Numbered from the stretch's first letter, positions 45,102 to 55,215 are shown. The stretch is 64,000 bases of DNA from Nitrospirota bacterium (GCA_015233895.1 JADFXG010000003.1:62001-126000), one strand, 5' to 3'. Numbers and translations: made by a program. Notes: generated by a model from the letters alone, not told the origin.

Positions 45102-45662
45102 TTGAAAACAATCGTGTGGGACAATGATGACGTGTTAAATGACCTGATGCGCCAGTGGTTTAACTTAAAGTGGCTTGCGGAAAATCATAACTGCCCGGTT
45201 TGTTATGAGGAGCTTACTGAAAATCCTCCGCACCGGATTCTTGGCGTTACTTTAACACAATACCTACAGTCTCTGGATGAGTTCAGGGTTTCACAAAAGT
45301 ATGAGGATATGGAGCCCGTGCGAGAGGTAATGGAGTGGTTTAAGCGTCATGGCGAAAGTTTCAGACACATTGCACTCACTGCAACATCCTTTGCTTGTGC
45401 CCACATTTCAGCCTCATGGGTTATTAAGCACTATGGAAAGTGGATACGCACTTTTCACTTTATACCGGCTATGAGACCAAATGAGGGCTATCCGGTGTAT
45501 GACACGGATAAAGCCTCCTTTCTAAAGTGGCTTGACAAGGACTGCACTATTGTTGATGACAGTATAACAAACATAGCAGACAGCAACGGTGTTTTATTTC
45601 CACGTCCCTGGAATGGAGCCACAACGACTATAACTGAAGCACTTGATGCTCTTTTACAGTAA
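45102..45662 (+). CDS. HAD-like phosphatase
   Basis: The 186-residue protein has HAD motif I in VWDNDDVLND, a Thr motif in HIALTATSF, a Lys in DTDKASFLKW and the acidic motif IV in CTIVDDSITN. A small insert with CPVCYEEL may bind zinc. It lies 15 bp after the NeuB-like gene; a nonulosonate 9-phosphate phosphatase is a reasonable but untested role. It starts at TTG 45102. Confidence 0.72.
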   Translation: MKTIVWDNDDVLNDLMRQWFNLKWLAENHNCPVCYEELTENPPHRILGVTLTQYLQSLDEFRVSQKYEDMEPVREVMEWFKRHGESFRHIALTATSFACAHISASWVIKHYGKWIRTFHFIPAMRPNEGYPVYDTDKASFLKWLDKDCTIVDDSITNIADSNGVLFPRPWNGATTTITEALDALLQ

Positions 45663-45679
45663 TGATGGGAGGGTAAGCG

Positions 45680-47485
45680 CTGATAACAAAACTTTCAGAC
45701 TATGTGATTGACCTGATTAAAGGCTTCGGAGTCAATCATGTCTTTATGCTGCCCGGTGGCGGCTGTATGCACCTGGTTGATTCTGTGGGCAGAAAAATTA
45801 ACCACACCGGATTTCTTCACGAACAGGCGGCTATCATTGCCGCCGATGGCTTTGCCCAGTACAACAATGATGTAGCCGTTGCTCTTGTTACAACAGGCCC
45901 CGGAGGCACTAACGCTATAACCGGAGTCACTGCTTCATGGATAGATTCAACACCGCTTGTGGTGCTATCGGGGCAAGTTAAACGTAAGGATTTGCTTTTT
46001 GGCAGGGGACTGAGACAGATGGGTGTTCAGGAGGCAGACATTGTCTCTATGGTAAAACCCATTACAAAGTATGCTGTCACCGTTATGGAACCTGATGAGA
46101 TTCGTTATCATATAGAGAAGGCCTTCTATCTTGCAAAGACCGGTCGCCCTGGTCCGGTTTGGATTGACATCCCGCTTGATGTTCAGGGAGCTGGCATCAA
46201 TACTGAAAATCTCAAAGGTTTCGAGCCTGACTCAGAAAGGTATAAGGTAGAAAAAACAGTGCTAAACTCTATGCTTGAAAAAACTATAGAGCTACTAAAT
46301 AACTCAAAGCGGCCTGTAATTTTGGCAGGAAGGGGTATCAGGTTTGCTGAGGCTCAGGGGGAATTTCTATCGCTTGCAGAGTTTCTTAAAATTCCTGTCC
46401 TTGCCACATGGCGGCTTATGGATATACTGCCTGAGGATAGCGATTTGTATTTTGGACGTCCCGGCTCTATTGCCTCACGCGGGGCAAATTTTATCCTCCA
46501 AAATTCCGATTTTCTGCTAACTATTGGCGCCCGGCTTGACCTTCCGCAGGTTGGATACAATTATCGCGACTTTGCCCGCAGCGCTAAAAAAGTTATCGTA
46601 GATATAGATGAGGCTGAAATCAGAAAAATTGATACAGAAATTGCAATCCCAATAGTAACAGATGCAAAGGAGTTTCTAAACAAGTTCATACATAAATTAC
46701 ACCTAATAAAACACACGGAGCGCTCAAATTGGCAGCTTATGTGTAAAAAATGGAAAGAGGCGTATCCGGTAGTGCTGCCAGAGTATCTATCACAATCAGA
46801 ATACGTCAATACATATGCCTTGATAAATACGCTATCAGATCTTCTTACGGAAAATGATGTGATTGTACCCGGATCTTCAGGCAGTTGCGCAGAAATAACC
46901 TGTCAGAGCTTTAGGGTTAAGAGGGGCCAGCGGGTTATTAACTCCCCGGGGCTGGGCTCGATGGGGTTTGGACTTCCTCAAAGCATAGGGGTAGCTATAG
47001 CAAGCAGCAGACGCTCAATTTGTATAGTGGGAGACGGCGGCCTTCAGCACAACATCCAGGAACTCCAAACCATGAAACGCCTCAATCTGCCCGTAAAACT
47101 GTTTGTGCTAAACAATAATGGATATGCTGCTATCAGAAACACTCATAACAGGTTTTTTGAAGGCCGGCTTGTTTGCTGTGATCCCTCAAGCGCTCTGACG
47201 CTGCCCGATACGTGTAAAGTTGCCCGGGCTTACGGACTGCCCGCTGTAAGAATATCCGATCAGAGAATCCTAAAACACGAGGTCACTAAGGTTCTCGACA
47301 CAGATGGCCCTGCGGTGTGTGAGGTGATGGTTGACCCTGATTTACAAACCGCGCCCAGACTGTCCTCTATGGCAATGCCGGATGGCACTATGGTCTCTAA
47401 ACCGCTTGAGGATTTGTGGCCTTTCTTAGACAGGGATGAGTTTCTTGCTAATATGAGTGTAACTTCTAACGGAGACTCAGGATAG
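45680..47485 (+). CDS. Thiamine-diphosphate enzyme, acetolactate-synthase-like, probable non-AUG start
   Basis: The protein has the ThDP glutamate in GFLHEQAAIIAADGFAQ, the GPGGTNAITGV loop, and the pyrophosphate motif GDGGLQHNIQELQTM. It resembles the N- and C-domains of acetolactate synthase but belongs to a polysaccharide-linked branch. The first ATG/GTG/TTG (GTG 45704) lies about 30 bases from the ribosome site ggaggg (45668-45673). Homologous LSDYV-type residues are already encoded from CTG 45680 (6 bases after the site) or ATA 45683. An unusual start is likely. Substrate unknown. Confidence 0.82.
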   Translation: MITKLSDYVIDLIKGFGVNHVFMLPGGGCMHLVDSVGRKINHTGFLHEQAAIIAADGFAQYNNDVAVALVTTGPGGTNAITGVTASWIDSTPLVVLSGQVKRKDLLFGRGLRQMGVQEADIVSMVKPITKYAVTVMEPDEIRYHIEKAFYLAKTGRPGPVWIDIPLDVQGAGINTENLKGFEPDSERYKVEKTVLNSMLEKTIELLNNSKRPVILAGRGIRFAEAQGEFLSLAEFLKIPVLATWRLMDILPEDSDLYFGRPGSIASRGANFILQNSDFLLTIGARLDLPQVGYNYRDFARSAKKVIVDIDEAEIRKIDTEIAIPIVTDAKEFLNKFIHKLHLIKHTERSNWQLMCKKWKEAYPVVLPEYLSQSEYVNTYALINTLSDLLTENDVIVPGSSGSCAEITCQSFRVKRGQRVINSPGLGSMGFGLPQSIGVAIASSRRSICIVGDGGLQHNIQELQTMKRLNLPVKLFVLNNNGYAAIRNTHNRFFEGRLVCCDPSSALTLPDTCKVARAYGLPAVRISDQRILKHEVTKVLDTDGPAVCEVMVDPDLQTAPRLSSMAMPDGTMVSKPLEDLWPFLDRDEFLANMSVTSNGDSG

Positions 47486-47562
47486 CAAATTTAATGCAAG
47501 CTTTATTCTATTGCAGGCAGACCAAATTGATTAACGTAGTCTCTCTTAGATGACTATATCTT

Positions 47563-47584
47563 AATACCACTTAAAAGTGGTATT
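47563..47584. terminator. Perfect palindrome between convergent genes
   Basis: Arms aataccactt and aagtggtatt are perfect inverted copies with a two-base AA centre. It lies between the converging TPP-enzyme and methyltransferase genes, so it may end transcription from both sides. There is no long T run. Confidence 0.5.
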
Positions 47585-47598
47585 GACAAATGGATTCT

Positions 47599-48798
47599 CT
47601 AAAACATACCTTCACTGTATATTGTTATTATTTCATTATTTAATTTCAGAAATTCTTTAATTTGATGGACGATTTCATCCTGACAGGAATATGTTGATAT
47701 TAATATTGGAGATTCATCTTTAATATCGCAGGGTAACTTTATTTCTATTCCTTTTACTTTCTTGCCTGCATATCTTGTATTTGAATCAACAAAATACAGT
47801 ACTTTTGAGAGATCCAAACCTGACGCAATAAGTCTTTGGGTATGAGTGCCTACTCCCCATACAATTATTTTATTTTTATTTAATAATTTGTTTTTGATTA
47901 TTGATTTTACTTCTAAATCAATAATGGAACATTTAGTTATATAATCTCTTATCTTTAATTCACTAATATTATCTCTAATCATTGTAAAGTTATTTTCATC
48001 TGTTTTTTGTGATAGCATATGAATGTCAGGATGTATCGTACGATTTAATTTGCATTCGTTCTGTTGCATTTTAAGTATTTTAAAATGGAAAATAGATAAA
48101 AGATTTTTTATAGAATATTGTGAAAAATAATTGATATGTTCGATGCTAAATTGCTGAAAAGGCGCTGAAATGTATAAATCAAATCTTTCTGCGTCAGGCA
48201 CTTCTATAAATAATAATCCATGGTCTTTTAATAAAGAATAAATCTTCTGCATTGAATTGTTGCAATCAACCAGATGTTCTAAAACAGACGATAAAATAAT
48301 TAAATCAAACTTTTCATCAGTATCGAAGCTATAAATACTATTGACAGTTGCTTCTATATTATATAATTCTTTTATAGTTTTTACACAAGAAGATGAGGGA
48401 TCGAGTCCTAACAGATTTAGGTACCCATTTAACTTAAATAAGGATAATAAGCAACCTGTTGAACACCCTATATCTAATATTCTTGCATTTTTATCGTTCA
48501 AATGCGGAATTAAGAAATTAACAATCTTTGTAAACATAACAACGTACTCATCTGAAACAATGCCATCGCTATAATTAAACTCATACTTAGACATTTGTGC
48601 GTAATAATTGTTAAAATCGGCCTGCGAAGGAATTCCCTCCGCATATACAAAGCCACAATGATTACAAACAACAACATCATAACTTTCTGATAAAGAAAGT
48701 ACCTCATTACCAAACATCTGAGTATAAAGATGAGATTTCTCAGGAAAGGAACAAATAGGACAAATCCTCTCATGCAACGCTGTTTTTAAATTTAACAT
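47599..48798 (-). CDS. SAM-dependent C-methyltransferase with N-terminal zinc domain
   Basis: The 399-residue protein has an N-terminal zinc-binding motif (CPICSF, CNHCGFVYAEG), a class I methyltransferase domain (ARILDIGCSTGCLLSLF) and a C-terminal Rossmann-like domain (KIIVWGVGTHTQRLI). This three-part form is typical of sugar C-3 methyltransferases (TylC3/methyltransf_13-14). It probably methylates a nucleotide-linked deoxysugar in the nearby glycan locus. The gene is strongly AT-rich. Confidence 0.87.
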   Translation of the reverse strand: MLNLKTALHERICPICSFPEKSHLYTQMFGNEVLSLSESYDVVVCNHCGFVYAEGIPSQADFNNYYAQMSKYEFNYSDGIVSDEYVVMFTKIVNFLIPHLNDKNARILDIGCSTGCLLSLFKLNGYLNLLGLDPSSSCVKTIKELYNIEATVNSIYSFDTDEKFDLIILSSVLEHLVDCNNSMQKIYSLLKDHGLLFIEVPDAERFDLYISAPFQQFSIEHINYFSQYSIKNLLSIFHFKILKMQQNECKLNRTIHPDIHMLSQKTDENNFTMIRDNISELKIRDYITKCSIIDLEVKSIIKNKLLNKNKIIVWGVGTHTQRLIASGLDLSKVLYFVDSNTRYAGKKVKGIEIKLPCDIKDESPILISTYSCQDEIVHQIKEFLKLNNEIITIYSEGMF

Positions 48799-48952
48799 TT
48801 AGCCTCCATTTTAGCAGAACAAGCTATTTTTTGAATTTACTAAGAATCATAGAAATATTGTATAATCTCTTGCGGACTCCTTTATCAAAGCTGCTTCATC
48901 TTGAGTTTCTGAAGCCGGACAGCCATGCTTAAATTTCCTGAAGAAAGTATTT

Positions 48953-49975
48953 TTATGATAACAAAGATACGGTATCTATATCATCTTCTTTGGGACATCT
49001 GAATAACGTTTCGCAATTTTTACAACTGCTGTTTAGATGTCTCATGCCTTTAAGATGGAGTTCCTGAAATATTTTCAATCGTTCTCCGAGCCATATACTT
49101 TTTAAGGATTGCTCTTTTACATTTCCGACTTTCGTCTGTTTGTTCCAGTCAACGCAGCAGCATACGACATCACCATCAGAGGTTATAGCCATAGTATAAA
49201 ACGGATAAGGGCATGTTTTTCGTAAATTTCTGGTAATTTTTATTTTAAGATCAGGCTTGTCTGAATATAAATTATTTAATAAAGGATGTTCCTCGAAACC
49301 ATTCCAATTCATCGGTTCTTCAACAACAGCCTCATCTGCTACGTTTCTGTAATAATTTATGAAATCCTGATTTTCGTCACTAAAAGTGTCTATCATTTTT
49401 GCATATATAAATAAATTATTTGCCTTTTGAGAATCACGTATTTTCCGGAGGTTCAAAACATTGTCTCTGATTCTTGTTACCGGAATTTGTGATTTTGTTA
49501 ATTCAAAATGCTTTTTCTGAAAAATAGAGGAAACTGAAACACGGAGATAGAGTGCACCAGAATAATTTTTACTGACATGAACTAATTTCTCTGAAATATC
49601 CGGATAGAGCATTGTGCCATTTGTTGTAATTTCTATTCGCTCGCTGATGTTAAAGTTGATCGCCTTTTCAAGCATATTGAGAAAATTTGGGTTTAAGAAA
49701 GGTTCACCGATATAATAGAACTTCAAACTCTTTATCTGACCCCAGGTCTTCAGCTCATCTGCGATTTTGTCGAATAGATCCATATCCATATGGCATAATT
49801 TACCGGCGTGTTTCATGAAATCCGGCAAATGTCTGGCGCAAAATACACATTTATAATTACAATAATTAGTTGGATCAATATTAAGTGTAAAGGGCATCTT
49901 TAATGGTATGATATCTTTCAAATATTTCCTATTGTAATTCTGTAATTGAGAATATGGCACTATATTTAGATTCAT
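48953..49975 (-). CDS. Radical-SAM/SPASM enzyme (upstream copy's partner)
   Basis: The 340-residue protein has the CxxxCxxC cluster motif CNYKCVFC after NIDPTNY, then YYIGEPFLNP and SITTNG-like text (IEITTNGTML). A SPASM C-terminal auxiliary domain follows (CPYPFYTMAITSDGDVVCCCV, CKNCETLFRCP). Radical-SAM/SPASM enzymes modify peptides or sugars. Its neighbours are glycan genes, so a sugar substrate is likely but unproven. Confidence 0.87.
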   Translation of the reverse strand: MNLNIVPYSQLQNYNRKYLKDIIPLKMPFTLNIDPTNYCNYKCVFCARHLPDFMKHAGKLCHMDMDLFDKIADELKTWGQIKSLKFYYIGEPFLNPNFLNMLEKAINFNISERIEITTNGTMLYPDISEKLVHVSKNYSGALYLRVSVSSIFQKKHFELTKSQIPVTRIRDNVLNLRKIRDSQKANNLFIYAKMIDTFSDENQDFINYYRNVADEAVVEEPMNWNGFEEHPLLNNLYSDKPDLKIKITRNLRKTCPYPFYTMAITSDGDVVCCCVDWNKQTKVGNVKEQSLKSIWLGERLKIFQELHLKGMRHLNSSCKNCETLFRCPKEDDIDTVSLLS

Positions 49976-50014
49976 AGGATCACCTCGGTATTTACGCTCA
50001 GATAATATAAGTAT

Positions 50015-51034
50015 TCAAATATCGTATAATATCTTAAGTCTATCTGCATCATTACTCAAAATATCCTCAGAAGACATTCTAAATTTGAATATATTGCAAT
50101 TTGCACAAAACTCACCTGCATTCTCAATTCCATCAAGCATCCGACGTCTAAACTTTTTAAATTGCTTACCGTTCCATATTTCACGTACTGATTTCGTATT
50201 GCAATCATCTATAATTATTGGGTAAGGAATAGCACAGCAAGGTGCAACTTTCCCATCAGGCATAATTTGCATCTGGAAAAAAGGTTTTGGACAAAATCTA
50301 ACTACAGAAACCGGTAAGCCAAACTGAGTAACTGATGAATCTGTAACACCTGATAATTTTCCATAGTCCACGCCAGGAACTATAGGAACGGTATGTTCAA
50401 CTGCAATGGTATCGCAAATATCCCCAAACATCTTGTAAAACCTTTCCTCATCCTCCTTGTCCTCAAGCGCAGTATCCACAACCTTGATATATAAGTGTGC
50501 TTTTTTTTTGTTATTATAAAAATAGCGTATATTATCAACATGTTTCTCGAAATCAATGACTACACCGCTTACATCCTTATATTTTTTTTTTGTAGTTCCC
50601 TGTATTGATAAGAGCAATCTTGAGAGCCCGGCCTCAGTAAGCGCATCTGTCATTGCAGGGGTTAAAAGAGATGCATTTGTCGCGATTTCAACTGTATTTG
50701 CTACATTTTTTAAAACCGCATATTCAACCATCTCTACGATATTATTGTGTAAAAGCGGCTCGCCCATTCCTGCAATACGCAATATCTTCAACTTATTTGG
50801 AAATAAGGCTGCATCGTCTATACATTTCTTATATAAATTAATGTCCAAACTGGTTTTATCGCAAACAAAACCACGATTCGCTTTCTCTACAGAAAACAGG
50901 CAATAGTTACATTTAAAATTACATGCATGTATTGGAAATATGAGCAATAAAAAGGGGGTGTCTAAAGGCAGGACCTCTGCAAGTGCCACTCGTTTACCAC
51001 CCGGCGTTTGCCCGCTGACGTTTCTTGCTTTCAA
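50015..51034 (-). CDS. Radical-SAM/SPASM enzyme (second of a tandem pair)
   Basis: The 339-residue protein has CNFKCNYC after FPIHA, with GMGEPLLHNNIVE and a SPASM domain (CPKPFFQMQIMPDGKVAPCC, CANCNIFKFR). It is a diverged paralogue of the gene 39 bp downstream. The start is TTG 51034, 5 bases after gaggggg. Together with the neighbour it may act on the same glycan or a donor. The substrate is not known. Confidence 0.87.
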   Translation of the reverse strand: MKARNVSGQTPGGKRVALAEVLPLDTPFLLLIFPIHACNFKCNYCLFSVEKANRGFVCDKTSLDINLYKKCIDDAALFPNKLKILRIAGMGEPLLHNNIVEMVEYAVLKNVANTVEIATNASLLTPAMTDALTEAGLSRLLLSIQGTTKKKYKDVSGVVIDFEKHVDNIRYFYNNKKKAHLYIKVVDTALEDKEDEERFYKMFGDICDTIAVEHTVPIVPGVDYGKLSGVTDSSVTQFGLPVSVVRFCPKPFFQMQIMPDGKVAPCCAIPYPIIIDDCNTKSVREIWNGKQFKKFRRRMLDGIENAGEFCANCNIFKFRMSSEDILSNDADRLKILYDI

Positions 51035-51071
51035 TATTACCCCCTCTCGATTATTAACTTGTGCACTTATA

Positions 51072-52118
51072 TTAAAAACTTCTTATAGTTCTTAAAAAAC
51101 CCTCTTTTACACTGAACGATGGCCTCCATCCAATCCCGATTATTTTGGCGATATCCATATTTCCTCTTATTATTTTGCTTTTTATGTAGTTAGAATCTTT
51201 TGGAAGTTCCTTTTGTATAACCCTGAGATTCTTTTCCGGGAACAGGCTTACAAGCATTTGAGCTAGTTCCATAATACTTGTTTCCTCACCAGTCCCGATA
51301 TTATATGCATCCCCATTTTCCCCTTTAAATAATACAGTAAAAAAACCTGCTACAGCGTCTGCCAAATAACAAAACGATCTTATAGCTGTTCCATCACTAT
51401 ACAAAGTAATGTCCCTGTCATTAACGATATCTGCAACAAAATCACTAAACACCCGTCCATCGTCAAGCTTCATCCCAGGACCATATGTATGAGTAGGTCT
51501 TATGATTTTTACACAAATATCGTACTGATGATGCCAGCTTATACACATATTCTCTCCCATCCGTTTGCTTTCAGCATAGCAAGAACGCACCTGCAAGGGA
51601 TCCAAAGGTCCAAAATAATTTTCTCTTGCAGGAATCATATCTGAGGGAAGGTCACCATAAACGTCACCGCTGCTAAAAAAAAGAAATGCCTCTACACCTT
51701 TGCGCCTGGCATATTCAAGGAGGTGATATGTGCCTATAACATTAGGACATAGCGTTCCTACAGGGTCATTACCATAATACTTTGGGCTTGCATTACTGGC
51801 AGCATGAATGATATAGTCAATTTTTTCTGTTATATTTAACGGATTACATACATCCTGGATTAAAAAACTCAGATCAGGCCTGCCAATATAATGCTCGAAT
51901 CTTTTTATCGCATATTCTTTGTTTCTTGCTAACACAATAACCCTGCTTTTTAAATCAGAAGGTAGTTTCTCGTTTATGAATAATATAGTTTCTATCATAT
52001 AAGCAGGCAGAAAACCGTTTCCACCTGTAACCAGAATGGTTTTGCCTCTAAAACACTCCCACTCAAGTTTCACAGATGAAATAAAGTGTAAGTCCTCTTC
52101 AATAATAGGATGTCTCAT
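51072..52118 (-). CDS. NAD-dependent sugar epimerase/dehydratase
   Basis: The 348-residue extended SDR has the dinucleotide loop in ILVTGGNGFLPAYM, the active-site Tyr and Lys in CYAESKRMGENM, and the late NIGTGEETSIMELAQ. The proline in the loop places it in the GFLPAY branch common in O-antigen and LPS clusters. It probably makes a nucleotide-linked sugar for the locus. The exact reaction is not known. Confidence 0.9.
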   Translation of the reverse strand: MRHPIIEEDLHFISSVKLEWECFRGKTILVTGGNGFLPAYMIETILFINEKLPSDLKSRVIVLARNKEYAIKRFEHYIGRPDLSFLIQDVCNPLNITEKIDYIIHAASNASPKYYGNDPVGTLCPNVIGTYHLLEYARRKGVEAFLFFSSGDVYGDLPSDMIPARENYFGPLDPLQVRSCYAESKRMGENMCISWHHQYDICVKIIRPTHTYGPGMKLDDGRVFSDFVADIVNDRDITLYSDGTAIRSFCYLADAVAGFFTVLFKGENGDAYNIGTGEETSIMELAQMLVSLFPEKNLRVIQKELPKDSNYIKSKIIRGNMDIAKIIGIGWRPSFSVKEGFLRTIRSF

Positions 52119-52187
52119 CAGTTGTCTACCCTTATTTAAACCAAAGTTAACCGCATTTTACAAGAGCCGGGTGTGTATATAGTGGTT

Positions 52188-53363
52188 TCATATTGTTGAA
52201 TAAAGCACAGTATCCGTGATAAACGATGTGTAGTTACGCAAAAATAAATTATAACCCAGCTTTAAGCTTTCAACAAAGAGAGGAATGTCCCAAATGTGGT
52301 TTGGCAGGTGGTAAACGCTTATGGCAAGGTCGGGTTTGCTTTCTCTTATGAGTGCCTCAGCGCCTTGTAGCGCTTCTAACTCTGCCCCCTCCACGTCCAT
52401 ATTGATAAGGGTTGGATTAAACCCGGGTATTACCTTATCTAATGCAACACACTGAATGACCGATTCCCCTTCTTCTGAGATTACACTGATAGTCCCGTTA
52501 CCCCCCGCAAAACGAAATTGAGTATTATGGCTAAAGACACCGCACGGAAAGGCAACAACACTTCGTGCCAGTTGAATGTGGTTGAGGCACAGGTATTGAG
52601 TTAGAACGTCAAAATTTTTCGGGTCGGGTTCAAAGCAGACGATTGCCTCTGTTTTACCATGCAGGTTATTAAGCAGCCTAACCGTATCGCCGTCATATGC
52701 CCCGCAATTTATAAAGCGTGAAACTCCTTTATTCAATTTAATATCAGGCGAAAAATATTGTGATTCAGGAACATCGGCAGGGATTCTAACCGGTTTTCTC
52801 TGCATATGTGTTTGAATAAAGCGAACATATATTTCACGGCTCAGCTCATCCTTAAAAAGATCAAAGGAGGCAACAATTTTATCTTTGTTAACTACATAAT
52901 AATCAAACCCATCCTTTCCAATTCCTGTCAGTGCATCATGACACAGATGATACTCATATATATCAGTTGCCGTTATTATATTTTTAAATCCCAACTGGAG
53001 CAGGCAGTTGAATATCTCTTCATGATATTGCGTCTTTCCTACGGTTACTACCACTACTGCATTTTCCTTTTCATCATTGGTTGGTGAAAAATCAAATGGT
53101 GAAAACGCAGGCACACCGCAACAAGCATCACCGGATTTAAATTTGATGTCTATCACAGCATGTACTTTAAGCTTATATCGTTTTAAAATAAAAACTGAGA
53201 ACCCTATAAAACCTCTGCCTCCACCGTAAAGTATTATTTTTTTATTACCAAGCAAATTATGTACACAGTTTGTTGGATTATTAAATAAAGAGGGATGGTC
53301 AAACAATTGAAGGAGTCTTTCTCTATGGTCTTGCATATCTTTCCACCTGTTCAATGATAACAC
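52188..53363 (-). CDS. FkbM-family methyltransferase with extra N-terminal domain
   Basis: The first 170 residues carry a Rossmann-like segment (KIILYGGGRGFIGFSV) similar to those seen in sugar-acting proteins. The FkbM methyltransferase core follows (FINCGAYDGDTVRLL, IVCFEPDPKNFDVL, LINMDVEGAELEALQGAE). It likely O-methylates a sugar. It overlaps the upstream glycosyltransferase gene by one base. Confidence 0.87.
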   Translation of the reverse strand: MLSLNRWKDMQDHRERLLQLFDHPSLFNNPTNCVHNLLGNKKIILYGGGRGFIGFSVFILKRYKLKVHAVIDIKFKSGDACCGVPAFSPFDFSPTNDEKENAVVVVTVGKTQYHEEIFNCLLQLGFKNIITATDIYEYHLCHDALTGIGKDGFDYYVVNKDKIVASFDLFKDELSREIYVRFIQTHMQRKPVRIPADVPESQYFSPDIKLNKGVSRFINCGAYDGDTVRLLNNLHGKTEAIVCFEPDPKNFDVLTQYLCLNHIQLARSVVAFPCGVFSHNTQFRFAGGNGTISVISEEGESVIQCVALDKVIPGFNPTLINMDVEGAELEALQGAEALIRESKPDLAISVYHLPNHIWDIPLFVESLKLGYNLFLRNYTSFITDTVLYSTI

Positions 53364-54412
53364 TATCCCCTTGATTTGTCTATCACTAAGGGGGCAGGAG
53401 TGATCTTAAATATCTTTTCCTGAACAAATCGGTATATATGTCTCATCACGATATACACAGGTCTTGGAATAAAGATCATGGGTAAACTTATTAAACGGAG
53501 TTTCCATGAAAATCTGACAAATATAGTCAACATGTCTTTATAAAAAGTACCTTTATTAAATATTTTCCCATGGCCTATAAACATCATTAGAAACCTGTAA
53601 CCACCTTGTTGTTTGAAAGGTGAGGCCATAGTTAGCTCCCTCAGTTTTGGGTCATGGATGATTGAACAGCAATATATCCAGTGCCTATACCATGAAAGAA
53701 GAGTAATAGGGGAGGCTCCCAGAAGATTCCTGATGACTATCAATTGTTCCGATACATATACAGTGAAATTTTCTCTGACCGATTTGTCAATAATTGCAAA
53801 ATGGGGATAAGAATATGGGAAGAACTTATAATTTTCTATAAGGCACTGGGAATCATATTTTTCGGTTCTGTAAATAAATCCAGGGATAAAAGACAAAACA
53901 TAATAATAATATATTCCTTGTTTAATTAAATCCATAGGATTGCCTCTTATCCCTCTTTGTGTATCAAAGAGCCCGGGGGAACCAACTATAATAATATCAT
54001 AAGTACCGTAAATTATCGCACCAATGACATCAGAGACTTCTGTAAAATCAAAAGTGTCATCATCACATAATATCCATGTGTACTCCATATCCGAAATTTC
54101 AACAGCACGGGCATAATTCCCCGCGCCACCTATATTGTGTTTATGTCGAAAAATTGCAATGTTTCTGAAAAGATGGCTGTACTTTTCACATACCACAGGC
54201 GTATCATCCGGTGAGCAATTGTCTAAAACTGTTATCTTACAGTCTTTAAATGGACTACTTAGGAGTTGGCGCAGGGTTTCATCTAAGTATGAGGCCCTGT
54301 TGTAGGTAATTATCGTGATGCCGAGTTTCTCTTCTACCACTGTTTTGCAAAATAGCAGCAAGTGGGCTCTTTTGTCAAGAACATTTTTTACAGAGTTCTG
54401 CATACGATCCAT
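53363..54412 (-). CDS. Family 2 glycosyltransferase
   Basis: The 349-residue protein has the GT2 start GITIITYNRASYLDETLRQL, VLDNCSPDDTP, and the metal-binding DDD in WILCDDDTFDF. The C-terminal third runs to about 80 residues after the core and is positively charged. It is the intact version of the shortened gene at 54577. It is the first gene of the glycan unit that runs down to 47599. Confidence 0.88.
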   Translation of the reverse strand: MDRMQNSVKNVLDKRAHLLLFCKTVVEEKLGITIITYNRASYLDETLRQLLSSPFKDCKITVLDNCSPDDTPVVCEKYSHLFRNIAIFRHKHNIGGAGNYARAVEISDMEYTWILCDDDTFDFTEVSDVIGAIIYGTYDIIIVGSPGLFDTQRGIRGNPMDLIKQGIYYYYVLSFIPGFIYRTEKYDSQCLIENYKFFPYSYPHFAIIDKSVRENFTVYVSEQLIVIRNLLGASPITLLSWYRHWIYCCSIIHDPKLRELTMASPFKQQGGYRFLMMFIGHGKIFNKGTFYKDMLTIFVRFSWKLRLISLPMIFIPRPVYIVMRHIYRFVQEKIFKITPAPLVIDKSRG

Positions 54413-54576
54413 GGTGAGAGGACAGACTTGTTTTCTTCTTATACTTAGGGTAGTATAAATATAGGGTGATTAGTTGTTAATGTTAATACAAGCAAGTGCT
54501 GTCCGATTTGTTATTGACAGAGGTGGCTGCTATCTGCTTATTTCATACACTAATGGATTAACGAGGGGTGTTGACC

Positions 54577-55215
54577 GTGCTTGAAGAGAAGCTCGGTATA
54601 TCAATTATAACTTACAACAGGGACAAATACCTTGACCACACCTTGTCGAGCGTTTTAAACAGCATTTTTAAAAAATGCAATATAACAGTCTATGACAACT
54701 GCTCCACAGATGAAACACAAACAGTATGCGAAAAGTACAGGAGTTTGTTTTCAAACTTTGTAGTGATTCGGCATAGGTTGAATATTGGAGGCAGCGCTAA
54801 TTACCTTCGTGCGGTGGAAAATTCTGACACTGAATATACATGGATATTGGCTGCTGCCAATGATTACGACTTTGAAGACGTTAGCGAAGTTGTTACAGCA
54901 ATAGAGGATGGTACTTACGATATGATTGTCGTTGGTGATCAGCAGCCAGGTGAAGCTAGGAATGTGCAATGGAGATGGAATCAGCGTGGTGTTGGTAAAA
55001 AAGCAAAAGAATTACACATGGAAGGGATGAAGTACTTTTACCATATTAATTCTGTTCCTTGTATTATTTTTAAGACAGAGCTTTTTGATTCTGTTTGCTT
55101 ACAAAGAGGTTACGAGTGTTTGTCCTGTAATTGGCCCAACGCTGAATTTATAAATAAATCAATAAGAGATAACTTCAAAGTATATATTTGCAAAAAATAT
55201 CTGATATCTGGATAA
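54577..55215 (+). pseudogene. Truncated, degenerate copy of the 53363 family 2 glycosyltransferase
   Basis: The 212-residue product shares EEKLGISIITYNRDKYLDHTL and the YDNCSTDETQTVCEKYRSLFSNF stretch with the intact gene on the other strand. It ends about 100 residues early (YICKKYLISG). The metal-binding DDD is changed: WILAAANDYDF in place of WILCDDDTFDF. Both losses argue for an inactive duplicate. The GTG at 54577 is favoured (gagggg 8 bases upstream). The two copies lie head to head, 155 bp apart. Confidence 0.75.
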
